DNA of 64,000 nucleotides from Cotesia glomerata (GCF_020080835.1 NC_058160.1:17285152-17349151), one strand, 5' to 3'; shown: positions 23,500 to 35,870, counted from the stretch's first letter. Numbers and translations: made by a program. Notes: generated from the letters alone by a model not told the origin.

Positions 23500-25234
23500 A
23501 TGGGTAAATGTTGTGTTCCTTTTTGTAAAGAAAAAGCAACTTTCACTTTTCCCAAAGATGAAAAACGTCGGGTCCTTTGGGAAAAAGCAATTAGTGTAAA
23601 TTTTCGGTCTTCGAAGTCATCGAGGTTATGTTCTAACCATTTCGAAAAAGATGTTATTGTTGAAAAAAATGAAAGTTATTATACAGGTAATTAAATTTTT
23701 GTGTTAGATTTTGTTATTTAATATTCGTATGCAATAAATAAAATTTTATTTTATTTCAGGAATTAAATCTTTTAGAAAAACTTTGAAACCCAATGCTGTA
23801 CCAACACTGATGTTGGAGCTAGAAATCGAGAAATCTAAGCGTTCACAAAAAATCCGAGAAGCTCTTTTTGAAGATAATTCTAATGATTCTAATTCGTCAC
23901 TGTGTTTGTCTCTTTTAGATAACTCACCGTTTATTTATGAATGTTGTTCAACAGATAAGGAAACAAGTCTGATTGATGCACCAACAAGAAATAATGCATT
24001 ACCTTTGTTATCAAATAATAAAAAAAAAGTTTCTGAGCACTTATATAATACGGAACATCCAGGTTCATCAATTCAAGAAGATTATCAGACATCTGAAAAT
24101 TTAATTTTATCATCCGTTATTTTAGATAACTTAATAATCCCAGATATGTCGAATATATCTGAAGTTTCTTGTAATATTGATATACAAATGGAAGAGGTAG
24201 TGTCAATGTCGACTCCTGAAATTAATCAAAAAGATAAAGTGGAATCAACAGAATTAAAATCTTCGCAAGTAAAACAAGGAGGATCATCTATAAACAACAA
24301 GAAAACTTACAGTTCTATTGGTATTCAAGCTGGTCGTGGACCTCTGTCAGTTAATTCAATTTCTCACAGGGATGATGTCATACATTATTATACTGGACTG
24401 GGAACTTACGCTAAATTTCAATTCGTGTACAGAACATTGAATGATTATGTACAGCACATCAAATATGTCAAAGGACAAGTAAATTGTGTAGAACCAGAAG
24501 ATATGTTTTTGTTAACACTTATGAAATTGCGAAGAAACATTCCAGATTTTGGATTAAGTTTTTATTTTGGAATCAGTGAAGCTGTTGTCCGTAATATTTT
24601 TAGTACTTGGATTCATTACATTTACCAACTGTGGTCATTGCTCGATACTTGGCCATCCCGGGAAGTCGTCGACTTTTACATGCCAGAAGGCTTTAAAAAA
24701 TTTTATCCGTCAACAAGAGTCATTGTTGATGCTACTGAGATGCCTATTGATAAACCATCTAATCCAATAGCTCAACAAGCCACATTTAGTACATATAAAA
24801 ATAAAAATACCGTAAAAGTTTTGGTGGGAGGAACACCTGATGGTATCTTATGTTATCACTCAGCAGCATATGGTGGAAGTACCAGTGATAGGCAAATCGT
24901 AGAGAGATCGAATCTTATTCAAAAATGTCAAAAAGGTGATTCTATTATGGCAGATCGTGGATTTAATGTTCAAGATATTTTCGAATCTCAAGGAGTAACG
25001 ATCAATATACCTCATTTTCTAAAAGGCAAACAACTTCCCAGTGTTACAGTTTTATCCGATAGAAAATTAGCATCTAAGAGGGTACATATTGAACGATTGA
25101 TAGGGCTAACAAAGACTTATAAAATTTTACGAGAGCCTTTGAACCCTAGCTATACGCGCCTAGCGACGAAAATATTTTCAATATGTCTAATGTTGTGTAA
25201 TTTTCGTGAATCTGTAGTTAGCTCAATCGCATGA
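23500..25234 (+). CDS. THAP-domain DDE transposase of ISL2EU
   Basis: Two exons, 23500-23686 and 23760-25234, join across a 73-bp intron (donor gtaatt, acceptor atttcag) into 553 residues without interruption. Residues 1-80 form a THAP zinc finger: C4/C5, C9, C44 and H47, with the conserved W27 and FP17-18, closing with AVPT at 75-78. THAP fingers bind transposon ends. Residues about 80-260 are a Ser/Asn-rich linker. The C-terminal part is a DDE_Tnp_4-type nuclease with D386 (VIVDATEM), D461 (IMADRGF) and E507 (VHIERLIG), a plausible catalytic triad; KRVHIERLIGLTK is typical of this family. The start is the first ATG, directly at the finger (MGKCCVPFC). It converges on the YqaJ gene, leaving about 240 bp between the stops. 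Confidence 0.92.
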
Positions 25235-25472
25235 ACCAAACATTTTCAGAAAATTTAAAAAAATTTTGTGAAACAATTGTATAATTATACAATAATGAAA
25301 GTTGTTGATTAAATAATTAAATGTATATGAAAATCACAGTTTTTTATTTTATATTATCAATCTCTTACATAAAATGAACATAACATAAATAATATTTTCT
25401 TGTAATATAAATGTAATAACTAATGTATTAATTTTCATAAAGAAGAAATTTTTGATTCATACTGTTTTCTTA

Positions 25473-27329
25473 TTATTTGTTAAATATACTATTATATCTT
25501 TTGTATATTTGCATATCTAATATTGCAGGTCTGAAATAATTCTCATAGAAACTTTTAAGGCGAGGAATCATTAATGCGATGATTTCAATATCACGATTTA
25601 TTGTTATCACAATAGTTTCAATAGTAGTATAAACCACAAATTTTGCCACTAATCTTCCAGTGACAAATAGCTGGCCTTGGATTTGGTAATAGTAAAAATG
25701 ATTTCTTCTCAATCTTAAATTATTGCTTTGGTCACGATATAAATACGGTATTGTCTTCTCTGTAATATTTGAGAATCTTCGAGAATAAGGGCACTTGACT
25801 TCAACCACTGTATCATTGCCGATAATCCCATCTGGAGAGGCTCCTAGGAAGGGATGGGATTTACTGACAAAAAAACCACATTTTTCAATTTTTACACCAG
25901 AAGATTCATATATACTCAAAGCTTTAGCTTCATTTGCAATACCCCACTCAGTTGACTTCGATGTAAAGGGTTTCTGATTTAGTAAATTGTAAACAAATTC
26001 CATCTGTGCTTTATCATCTCGGATTATACAGCATTTATAGAAATTACTAGCGGTAATTCTAAAATGACGTTGTTTGAACCAGATTTTACTCGCAGCTTGT
26101 CCTCTTGTTTCTCTTTCAATCGTTTCAATATCTTCTGCAGTAACAGACAATAGTTTTAACTCATCTAAAAGCCGTTCTTCTGGATCAATATTAGTGTAAT
26201 TGTGGTCCCAGATTGCACAATAAGTGTCAGCTGGTGCAAACAGCCGAAGAAATGGCATTGTTGTTTCGTAACTAGCAGCATAATTTATTGCTCGGTTACG
26301 TAGATTTTCACAATACGATTGCTTGTTAATAATACTTGGATCCAAAATTACTGGGTCAAGACTCAATGAAAGATCGCGACTTTTACTAGGTAATGCCTCA
26401 GCTTTAATAGGAGACCCAAAAAAAGATTTGGCTGGTCGGTGAAATGTTTGAAGTTCTTGTGTACAAACTGTTCGTAAAATAATTTTTTTTTCTCTCCCCT
26501 ACAAAAAAAATTATTTAAGCAACAAGATTGTATTTGTTTTATTTCAAAAAGTTTTTTTAAAATAAAATTTGTTTATTCAGTATCATTACCATTTCTTCCA
26601 TTGCCCAAAGGAGTACTGCGATGTGCTTACAGTGAGCAGTGTCACCACTGCCCACAGCACATTCACAATGAGTTCCATCAATGAAACCAGTAGATTTTGA
26701 AATTTGAATGTCAGATTTATATTGAACCGATTTCTTCATTTGTGCTAAACAGTGTCCTTGAATGAAAATTGAATTTTTATTGTCGGCTATCCTTGCATGC
26801 ATAAGGTACTGATTTTTATACATTTCTTTACCAAGAGTTTTGTATACCTCATACCTGCAAAGCACATTAATCTATTAATTTTATGTTTTTCAAATATTCT
26901 ACTTAATTAATTACTTTCTATTATTAATTGTTAAATATTATTATATTTTATATTTTAAATTTTTTCTTATTATATTATTGTTATTAAATATTAACCTCTG
27001 AAGAAAACGCTCAATTTCATCTTTTGATATTATTGGAATTTTGGTTGTAGCATTTATGTCCCTGTATTCGGTAACATCTGGTGTCAAAAATACTTCATCA
27101 GGGTCTTGTGCATGCAACTGGAAAACATCTTTATTTTCATCGCAAAATATTAATCTAAATCACAAAAAATAATTATTTAAATAAACAAAATAAAAGGTTA
27201 ATTTTTTTTTAATACCTACCGTTCTTGCAAAATCTTCTTTTTACCTGTTGTGCGAAGTCCACGGTTTTTTAACTCTTGTTTTAATTGTGCAACATTCCAC
27301 GTAAAATATTTATTGTTATTTGTATCCAT
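25473..27329 (-). CDS. SAP-SWIM-YqaJ exonuclease-like protein of ISL2EU
   Basis: Four exons (27329-27220, 27154-26996, 26854-26590, 26498-25473) join in phase with gt/ag borders to give 519 residues. Residues about 11-37 (WNVAQLKQELKNRGLRTTGK) are a SAP DNA-binding motif. C153, C155, C165 and H167 (CEC...HCKH) form a SWIM zinc finger. The C-terminal 300 residues are a YqaJ / lambda-exonuclease-like PD-(D/E)XK nuclease, with E368 in WGIANEAKAL, D401 in GASPDG, and E411-x-K413 in VVEVKC. YqaJ enzymes resect DNA ends during recombination. A role in processing transposition intermediates is inferred. The exon 2 sequence ends QR at a split codon completed by exon 3. It belongs to the same element as the THAP transposase. 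Confidence 0.88.
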
Positions 27330-27438
27330 ATTGTTCGATATTTTCCAGAAATATTTTCAACGTTAAATCTTTGCGCGACATGGAATGATCTATGATGCTG
27401 CCCCCTGGGCCGAGTTTGACAAAAACGGATCCCCATTA

Positions 27439-28476
27439 AAAGCTTCTGACATAATTAGCTATGTTTTTTTTCAAAAAAATTTTTTTTTTTATTATTGATT
27501 CTCTAAGTTATTTGAAATACAATCAGAGAAATAAAATTTCGGAAATTATTGTATTTTCAGTACGACAAAGCATTACGGATAAGCCGTGGTAAATGTATTT
27601 TCAGAAATTTTATTCTCCTAATTACGTCTTGAATAAATTTTAAAATGAATAAAATGAAATTTACGGAAAATAACATATGAATAGCTATTACGAAACTTTT
27701 CTTATAGTTCATTCAACAATTTTTTCAAAAAGTAATTAGAAAAAAAAATTTCAGAGAATCCATTTACTTATGGTATAGTCTTAAGCCCTAAAGCTATTTA
27801 CCGGTTGAGCACGGACTTTTGACGTGAAAGTCGGCCTATATTGTACACTTATGCATCCTGAGTGGGGAAACGCTTTTGCCGTTAAAATGAGGCAAAGTGG
27901 GGAAAACGTCCATTCACATCAGAGAGTTAGTCTCTTTTGATTTATAGATATAGATATAGTTAATACTTGTACTCATACATATGGGTATATCGTATAAATA
28001 TATAGATATATCACATCACCAATGGAATTAATAGTGTGTTGTAAATGTAGGCGAAATGAAAAAACTTTATTTATCACCTATCGCAACGGTAAATTAAATT
28101 GAAATTTTGATTATCTTTATTAGTAAATACTTCATTTTAAATTTATGTTTATTTTAAGTAATTAATCCAGTTTTAATCGTTTCATCCTTTTAAGGACGAT
28201 TTAAAAGAACATAACCCTGAATCATTAGATTTTATAACATTTTTTGCATAAGCTTCATACCCTTGTAACAAAAACAATTTAAAATTATTCAATCCATGCA
28301 AAGTGCATATCTCTATAGTAGTCAACTCAAATCATTTTGAATTGTTACATATTATTTTAAATTGTTTTTTTTTTTTTTTTTTTTTTTAAATAAGGGTAAC
28401 TTACATACAATAAGATTGGTGTTTTTTTTTATGGCATATTGTGAAAATGATGTATAATTGTTTCCGTACTTTAAAG
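27439..28476. other. Non-coding stretch before the first visible cytospin exon
   Basis: AT-rich, with poly-T near 28366-28387 and the acceptor 'gtactttaaag' at 28466-28476. It is presumably intron, because the first visible exon begins mid-protein. No upstream cytospin exon was recognised here or further left. Confidence 0.5.
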
Positions 28477-29058
28477 GAACAACACAGTTTAGAAGTAGAG
28501 AGGTTAACCCAAGATAATCAAGCTTTACATGCTCGTCTTCGTGATGTTGCTCATTCTCCATTATCAGATTCTGAAAAACAACAATTATTGCTGGACGCTT
28601 CCAGATTACATAGCTCAACTTCTATTTCTATTTCAATGGCTCATAACGATATCGGTGCATCAACAACAAATACTACATCTGATGAACCAAGATGTATCAC
28701 TCCTGAATGGGATAAACATTCTTCTAGTTCCTTTTCTGAAATATCTGTTGCTTGTCTTCAAGATAGAATCCTCCAAATGGAAGAAACTCATTATTCAACC
28801 AATGAAGAGTTACAAGCAACTATACAGGAATTGAGTGATTTACAAGCTCAACTGACAGAGCTTCAAACTGACAACGAAAGACTTACCGAGGAAAAGGGAG
28901 TACTTCTTGAATCCCTTTGTAGGCAAACAGAAAAATTAGAAGATTCGCGATCAAAAGTTAATACTCTTCAAGGCCTTTTGTTAAAAGAAGAAAAGTTGCA
29001 AGATTCTTCAAAAGGTTACAACACTGAGAGAGAACAAAAACTTGTGGATTTATTGAAG
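28477..29058 (+). CDS. SPECC1L: Cytospin-A (SPECC1L-like), internal exon 1 of 7 seen
   Basis: 194 codons in phase 0, bounded by the acceptor 'ctttaaag' and the donor 'gtaaat'. It encodes coiled coil and linker: EQHSLEVERLTQDNQALHAR, then SPLSDSEKQQLLLDAS, a Ser-rich stretch, ACLQDRILQMEETHYSTNEE and KGVLLESLCRQTEKLEDSR. These match the conserved central coiled coil of insect cytospin-A. The family cross-links actin and microtubules and acts in adhesion and spindle or cytokinesis organisation. The N-terminal exons are outside the window or unrecognised. The next exon lies 13.8 kb away across a TE-filled intron. Confidence 0.9.
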
Positions 29059-30346
29059 GTAAATTTTAATTAAAAAAAAAAAAAAAAAAGGTTTATTGAT
29101 CTTTTAACCAAATAATATCTTTTTTAAGCGTGATTTCTACAATAAAAAAAAAATAATGATTCACAATTTTTGCTCTTAATATTAAATCGTCCGAGAGTAA
29201 CAAATTTTAAGAATTTTCAATTAATCAAATAATTTTCATAAGTAGAAAGAACCTCACTAAAAAAATCTGAAAAACGGTTGACCGGCAGGCCATCTCTGGA
29301 ACTTTCCGCTTTTTTCGAGATTGAAACGCTCGAAAATCTTCCTATTGGTTGATTTTATATCAAAAAAATAATTATTTAGAAACTTTTAACTGACTATAAC
29401 TTTTGAACGTCTCGTTCGATTTTGATTTACTTGGCATTAGAATATAGATATTTTTTTTTATTTTTTATATTATCGGTCACATTTGATAACTTTTAAAATT
29501 CTTTAATTTTTTGAATAAATTATTTCTTGAACTTTTCCATTTATCTTGATGCAATAAGTAACTCAATTGGAATAAAAAATCGGGTAACTCTTAGGAAACG
29601 ATTTCTAGGTATTCTCGTTTTATTTATATTATAATTTTCTAATATATAATAATATTTATAACTATTTAGATGTTTATCACATTTCAAGCATTTTACATAA
29701 TAACGTAACCTTCTGTATATTTTGATTAAATTTTTGTTGCTTTTTTATGAATTCATGTGTTGCTTTTGTATTCATTATGAGTAAAAAATCATACTAATTT
29801 TAAAAAAATTCTTAGTGTAGGGAAATATAATGGTACTGAGTAGAAAAAATGAATCTAAATAACATTATGAGTTAGTATTTATCAATTTCTTACGTTTTCC
29901 GGTATAAAAATGGCTGTAAATTCATTAAATATTGGTTGGATAACTTTTTTTTTATGAGTCAGTCCTTTTTTTCTTCCTACTTTTGGCGGTTTGCTCGAAA
30001 AATTAAAAGAAAATATATTTTTTTCAAAAACTGTACTTTGACGACTCCTACCGGTGAACCAGTGCGAGTTACACAAAAAAATTTTAAAGCTATTTTGAAG
30101 AGCGTGAAATTCTCCACAAGGTCCATCAAACCGATTTTCAATATTGTAAAAGCCGGGTAAGCATTAGAAATTTGAAAAAAAAAATTTTTTTACAGGCATT
30201 TTAAATGGTAAAACTTTAAATTTTTATTGTAAGTACTTAAAATTATTATTAAGAGCTCAAACTTGGTAAGAATTTTTTTTTCTATATGTAGATTAATATT
30301 TTGCATGAGCACCTAAAAAAAAAAAAAATTGCGGAAATGAACCACC

Positions 30347-30349
<3 letters not shown>

Positions 30350-30421
<72 letters not shown>
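30350..30421. repeat. (TA)n microsatellite
   Basis: About 36 TA units directly followed by CAGGGTGTCCCAAAAGTCAC, a phrase often seen at insect transposon ends. No partner end was found. Confidence 0.95.
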
Positions 30422-30425
<4 letters not shown>

Positions 30426-30469
30426 GGTGTCCCAAAAGTCACGGACGCCATTGTAGCATCTGATGAAAA

Positions 30470-31180
30470 TTTAGAACGTACTTGGTGTGCGTCATTGTGT
30501 ATTTCAATTTTTTTAAAGTCCTAGTAAATAGATTTTACGAATTTCATCAAAAGTAAAATATTTTGCAACCACGCACACTAAATACGTTCTAAAATTTTTT
30601 TTTTAATTTTTAAATTTACAATAAAATTTTTTTTAATTTCCGAAAATCATATACAATCATATCGGTTACTTGGATTTTTTAATTTTTTTATTTTGTATGT
30701 TTTTGTAAAGAAAAAAAAAATTTTTTTTTTCCTAATAGTCTTATGAACGTGGACTTGGCGCGACTTTTTTACAGTGAAACTGTTTTTGTTCGGATAATTA
30801 ATTATCTATGCGTCTGATTAAAAAATGGCTAAGGACTTTAAAAATTTTAATTTAAAAATTTAAAAATTAAAAAAAAAAATTTGGAACGTACTTGGTGTGC
30901 GTCATTGTGTATTTCAATTTTTTTAAAGTCCTAGTAAAATATTTTGCAACCACGCACACTAAATACGTTCCAAATTTTTTTTTTAATTTTTAAATTTACA
31001 ACAAAATTTTTTTAATTTCCGAAAATCATATACAATCATATCGGTTACTAGGATTTTTTAATTTTTTTATTTTATATCTTATTGTAAAGAAAAAAAATTT
31101 TTTTTTTTCTTAATAGTCTTATGAACGTGGACTTGACGCAATTTTTTTTACAGTGAAACTGTTTTTGTTCGGATTTCAAA
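30470..31180. mobile_element. Two tandem half copies of the palindromic MITE
   Basis: 30470-30793 and 30885-31172 each run from the ACGTACTTGGTGTGCG block to the terminal CAGTGAAACTGTTTTTGTTC, in the same direction. The left arms are missing in both. The tandem arrangement suggests slippage or unequal exchange. Confidence 0.7.
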
Positions 31181-31832
31181 GATATCCGAAATCAAAGTTC
31201 AAAAAATTTATCAAAAAAAATTTTTTTTTTTTTATTTTTTACTACATTGGAAAATAATAATTGTCAAATAAATATGCTACATTTTTGTAGGAAATTTAAC
31301 GCTCTACAAAAAAGGTCTGATATGTTTAACTGATTACTGCAACCGTTTAAAAGATATTCGTATCCGAACCCTAATGCTTTCTAATTCCAATAATTTTTTA
31401 ATAACTTTTTCAAATTCATCCATTAAATTCATGAATTTTAGATATTTTCATAAGAATTTTAGTTCATATTGATAGAATTGACGTTTTTAACTATTTTGAA
31501 CCCTATTCATAAATATAAGAAAGCTCTACTTTTGAAAAAAGAGAATGATACATCCGTTTCTATTACATACAAGGAAAGATTCCCAGGTGTCCGCCTCCGA
31601 TTTTGATACCGCTGAAATATGTTATTCTACAAGTATTTTTTTACAAGTACAAGCTACAAGTGTTTTTTTTTATCGGCAGAAAAACATTTTTAGGGGGTAA
31701 AACCAGCCCTCAAAGATAACCCCCTTAAAGGGTCAATTCCAGGTTTCATATACTGCTAGTCAATATTTCTGCAAACAACCAAGTGGGTTATGATATGCAT
31801 AAAAAAATATTAGGTTGATCAAAAAAAAAAAA

Positions 31833-31990
31833 AAATAGCTCGGAGAGCTCAAAATGACACAAAAATTATATTTTTGAGCTTAAAGAGCTCAAAAACGTAG
31901 TAAGTGCAATTTTGAACCCTTAGATATGAAATTAGTGGGAAGTTGCGGGGATGGCCTTTAGAGGGTCAACCGTTCTTCTAATTTTTTTTT
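31833..31990 (+). mobile_element. HINE right end
   Basis: The paired GAGCTC words (AGCTCGGAGAGCTC and AGCTTAAAGAGCTC) are followed by TAGTGGGAAGTT (31934-31945) and GGGGATGG...AGGGTCAACCG, the right-end signature of the HINE family. Similar but worn right ends occur near 35900-35985 and 38050-38170. Confidence 0.55.
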
Positions 31991-32096
31991 TTAACTTTGA
32001 TGTATCTCAACGAGTTATTGTGTGGTAAAAATAAATAGATATTTCTGTGGGAAATTGAACGGCCTACAAAAAAAGTCTGTTATAATTTTTCGCTAA

Positions 32097-32275
32097 GTCA
32101 ACTCGGTTAAAAGTTATTCGCAGTTAAAGTTCAACTTAAAATAATACACGATGACTTTCACAATTTTTTATACTTTTTAACAAAAAAACGGCTTAAAATC
32201 ATAAAACAACATATTTTTCGTGATTTTTCTCGTTTTTACTTCCCAAATTTATTGAGAAAACCTTATGTTATATGA
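32097..32275 (+). repeat. ~175 bp repeat, inverted partner at 37083-37265
   Basis: TATACTTTTTAACAAAAAAA, CGGCTTAAAATCATAAAA and CGTGATTTTTCTCGTTTTTA occur here and in reverse complement at 37083-37265 with few changes. The pair flanks 4.8 kb containing the solo LTR. Confidence 0.75.
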
Positions 32276-32473
32276 CAACCTACTCCCAATACGGATTGCG
32301 GGGGTGGGTGCTAACAATGAAAATTTTAAATTTACTAGCTATAGTTCCTACAGACTCTAAATTTGGTAGTAGTCTTTTATTTGTCATGTAGAGATCATCT
32401 CAAAACGGATTTCAATAATTCTACTTCCAATAGGGATTGCGTGGGTGGGTGTTAGAATTTTTAATTTCAATTT
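32276..32473 (+). repeat. Tandem repeat array, left half (split by solo LTR)
   Basis: Units of about 130-150 bp contain 'GGATTGCG(G/T)GGGTGGGTG' and 'ACTCTAAATTTGGTAG'. The array resumes at 35608-35870, so the LTR inserted inside it. Confidence 0.6.
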
Positions 32474-32794
32474 TGTAACGGGTTTTTATGCCGCTCAATT
32501 GGCCCCTTAAATTAAATTAATTAAAACAATAAACTAAACAAAATGAATCTAAATTAATAAATAAAAGGGCGCCACCAGGATTTTTAATCGCGGTTCCTGG
32601 AACCGGAACCAGAGCTGAGCTTATCTACAGGGAGAGAGAGTGGAGGAAGGTGATCTGAAATAAATAAATTTTTATTTAACAATGGATCCAAAAATTTATT
32701 AACAAAACAATTTAACAACTTTAATCACACGCTCACTCACACTATAATTACTTATTTTCTAGCGACGCGGATAAATAACTGCGATACAAACGAT

Positions 32795-33308
32795 CCGAAC
32801 AAAAACAGTTTCACTGTAAAAAAAAATCGCGCCAAGTCCACGTTCATAAGACTATTAAGAAAAAAAAATTTCTTATTTCTTTACAAAAAGATATAAAATA
32901 AAAAAATAAAAAAATTCAAGTAACCTATGTAATTGTATTTGATTTTCGGAAATTAAAAAAAATTTTATTGTAAATTTGAAAATTAAAAAAAAAATTTTTG
33001 AACGTATTTAGTGTGCGTGGTTGCAAAATATTTTACTTTTAATGAAATTCGTAAAATCTATTTACTAGGACTTTAAAAAAATTGAAATACACAATGACGC
33101 ACACCAAGTACGTTCCAAAATTTTTTAATTTTCAAATTTACAATAAAATTTTTTTTAATTTCCGAAAATCAAATACAATCAAATCGATTACTTGAATTTT
33201 TTTATTTTATATCTTTTTGTAAAGAAATAAGAAATTTTTTTTTCTTAATAGTCTTATGAACGTGGACTTGGCGCGATTTTTTTTTACAGTGAAACTGTTT
33301 TTGTTCGG
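32795..33308. mobile_element. Palindromic MITE, full copy 2
   Basis: The ends CCGAACAAAAACAGTTTCAC and GTGAAACTGTTTTTGTTCGG and the internal blocks match the copy at 7414-7908. It is nested in the solo LTR. Confidence 0.8.
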
Positions 33309-33850
33309 ATTTTAGTATTTTTTGTAATTATAATAAAAATTTACAATTGGTATCAACTTGAATCTCGCGTTGGCTGCATTTTTTATAGCAAACTATCCTC
33401 TTGAAGCTACAGTTTATGTAAAAACAATTCCAGCGCACCCTGGCGGATGTAGATGCAAGCTGTGAAATGTATTTTTTTAACTGTAGTTTCCCATCTATTG
33501 GAAGATTACCATGCATTCTCGAATTATTTAGTCTGTGGCATGTCACTTTTTACATAGAAAAAAAGTCAGGATCAAAATTTTTGAGCTTGCTATAGTTTGT
33601 GCTGATAAAATTTAATAATTTCAAGTAGATTAATTATTATAATTGAATATAATTAATTAATATCAGTAAAATAAAGCATGAATTACTGTTATAATATAAA
33701 ATCTAGAAACAAGAAGTACCGTAGAATTAAATAAAATTTTGCAACCTCAAAATACCGTTCTGCTTACAGTAAACACAGTCGGTAGTCTGGCGCTCCGTTT
33801 ATAACGGATTTGAACGGAACTTGGCGCCAGATTCTACCGAATCTGTGGAT
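33309..33850. repeat. ~540 bp dispersed repeat fused to MITE, copy 2
   Basis: It matches 7909-8440 in full, including the shared junction with the MITE and the end CCGAATCTGTGGAT. After 33850 the LTR sequence resumes. Confidence 0.65.
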
Positions 33851-33896
33851 ATTTACAACGATACCTTTACAAACGACGATGCGACGACTAGCTGGG

Positions 33897-34029
33897 ATGT
33901 TCTAACAAACGGTCTCCCACAACCTGATTAAATCTAATGGGCTTTTTCTAACAAACGGTCTCCCACACCTGTCCTAAAACTAGTTAGGCTTTTTCTAACA
34001 AACGGTCTCCCACACCTGTCCTAAAACTA
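33897..34029. repeat. Short tandem repeat in the solo LTR
   Basis: Three occurrences of CTAACAAACGGTCTCCCACA, spaced about 60 bp, the last two with identical following sequence. Confidence 0.8.
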
Positions 34030-35607
34030 AGCTTAAAATTTCCAAGTCCACCGGACGACTGAACAAAACTAACTCCACACACTTTTAACTCAATTTTAAG
34101 TCCACCGAACTACCAATACTTATTACACTATTAACACTCTCTATCACACATATCCCGCACAAATCTCACACACATAACCCGCTCACACACACTCTGATTT
34201 TACTTTACTTTTATTTTTGACTTATGAAAGTTATTACAAAAATTTAGTATCAGAAAATTATTACATTAAATTTTTACTTAGTTAATTCAGTCATTAGCTA
34301 ACAATTAAATTGTAAAATATTTTCAAGACTAAAAATTAATTCCCAAAATCTGAACTAAAAACTGACGCCTAAATTTATTCCAATTCAATCACGAGTTTAA
34401 TACTCAACATTAAATAAATTTTAGGAACAAACCGACGCACAAATCTATTCCAATTCAACTCGTAATTTTACCATTAATATAAAAATATTCTTATAAAATT
34501 CTTCAATTAATTTTAACTAACTAAAATTCCCGGACTTAATAATCCACGTTGTTAATTAAATTCTAAAGAACTTTTCCAAGATAATGAAATTAAATCTATT
34601 AAAATAAACTTCCAGAACTTAAGTTCAATATACAAAAATAACCGCGTGGAATTTTCCGATTAAATAAATAATTTATCTCACTGTAAAATAAATTAACGGA
34701 AAATTATCCACGCGTAATTCAATCTTAAATATGCCAAAATTCAATAATCAGTTCTCAATAAATAATATAATAGACAATAAAGAATATTTTCTTGTAACAA
34801 ATAATATTAATTAATAATAATTCAATTGTTCTTAATAATTCGTCGTGTAAAAATAATTGCCAGGAATTTGCGCGCTCAAAATGGACGCCGATGTTCGTTA
34901 GTGCGTAGTAGACTTTGACCTTGGGTACACGTTAACTGCGTTGTAAATTTCGACCGACACTTGCCGGATCCGTGAGAAGACAATGCAACTTTCTCGAAGA
35001 ATTTATTGCTCGGTTTTATTTTATTACATAAAATAGTTGCAACTAAACCGATTTTCCAGATGTTCAGAATTATTTATAATTAATCGAGTAAATTAATAAA
35101 ATAAATTCTCACGACAATTAACACCGCAAGGTCCTTGAGCAGTCCTCGGGTATAAACCCCCTTGAGGAATCTCAACGGCAACTAACGAATAATATTTAAT
35201 TGCAATTAAATAATTATTGAACTATTATTAATTATATTGAGAATAATTAATCAGAGAAGTAAACCGAGTATAAACCCCGCGGTCCACTCTTAGCCCACAG
35301 AGTAATTATTGATACCTTTATGAATATACGACGATTTAACTCACTACTGGAGATTGAAGTCCTAGATGTTATTGGCTTCTGTCGATAGGTAACAACTCCG
35401 GGGATCCGATCTTCTTGATTTGTGGCACACTGTCTGGCGGTTAAACTACTTCTCCCCGTTGTAACGCATGGCTCACCCATATAATAACCCCCAAAATACC
35501 CCCTCCTACTCTCTCTTTAGGCCCGAAGATCGAGGCGCACCAGTGCTAGTCGAATAGTTATCGATCTCTGGCGACTTATCGATGCAGGGTAATTTTACCC
35601 TGTTACA

Positions 35608-35870
35608 ATTTCCAAACTGTAACTTCTATAAACTCTAAATTTGGTAGGAATCTTCGTGTGTAATCTTCTCTTCAAGTTCAGCTAAGAATGGATTTTATCA
35701 AATTCCAACTCCAATAGGGATTGCGAGGGCGTTAAAAATAAACCATTCTTATTTCCAAACAATAGTTTCTATGGACTCAAAATTTTGTAGGAATCTTTTA
35801 TTTATGTTGTAGAAACTATCTCGAACAAAATCTTATGAAATTCCTTCCCCCTACAGGAGTGCAGGCGTGT
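35608..35870 (+). repeat. Tandem repeat array, right half
   Basis: Continuation of the array at 32276-32473: AATAGGGATTGCGAGGGCG and ACTCTAAATTTGGTAGGAAT words recur at intervals of about 130 bp. Confidence 0.6.

Larger units (their letters stand above)
23195..27436. mobile_element. ISL2EU DNA transposon, apparently complete
   Basis: Two convergent genes, a THAP-domain DDE transposase (+) and a YqaJ-type nuclease protein (-), lie between imperfect inverted ends of about 50 bp. The left end is ATGGGGTTCCGTTTTGCCAA and the right end, read inward, is ATGGGGATCCGTTTTTGTCA; both continue into AACTC and GGCAGCAT- or GGAGCAGCAT-like words. A TA dinucleotide flanks both ends (23193-23194 and 27437-27438), fitting a 2-bp duplication. 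The pairing of a THAP transposase with a YqaJ protein is the reported signature of ISL2EU. Neither gene has a stop or frameshift, so the copy may be functional. Confidence 0.85.
32474..35607. mobile_element. Solo LTR of a Gypsy-type retrotransposon
   Basis: It begins TGTAACGGGTTTTT and ends TACCCTGTTACA. ATTT is duplicated on both sides (32470-32473 and 35608-35611), matching the 4-bp duplication of Gypsy elements. It has no gag or pol. A 1.06 kb MITE-plus-repeat unit (32795-33850) is nested inside, leaving about 2.1 kb of LTR. Internal short tandem repeats (33897-34029, 34365-34460) are part of it. Confidence 0.7.

Noticed and set aside
25473..27329. Viral recombination gene or endogenous virus, from the YqaJ domain
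   Set aside because: The gene is intron-containing, convergent with a THAP transposase, and lies between shared inverted ends, which fits ISL2EU better.
28029..28110. Small frame MELIVCCKCRRNEKTLF as a cytospin 5' exon
   Set aside because: It does not resemble the family and ends in a stop without a matching donor phase.
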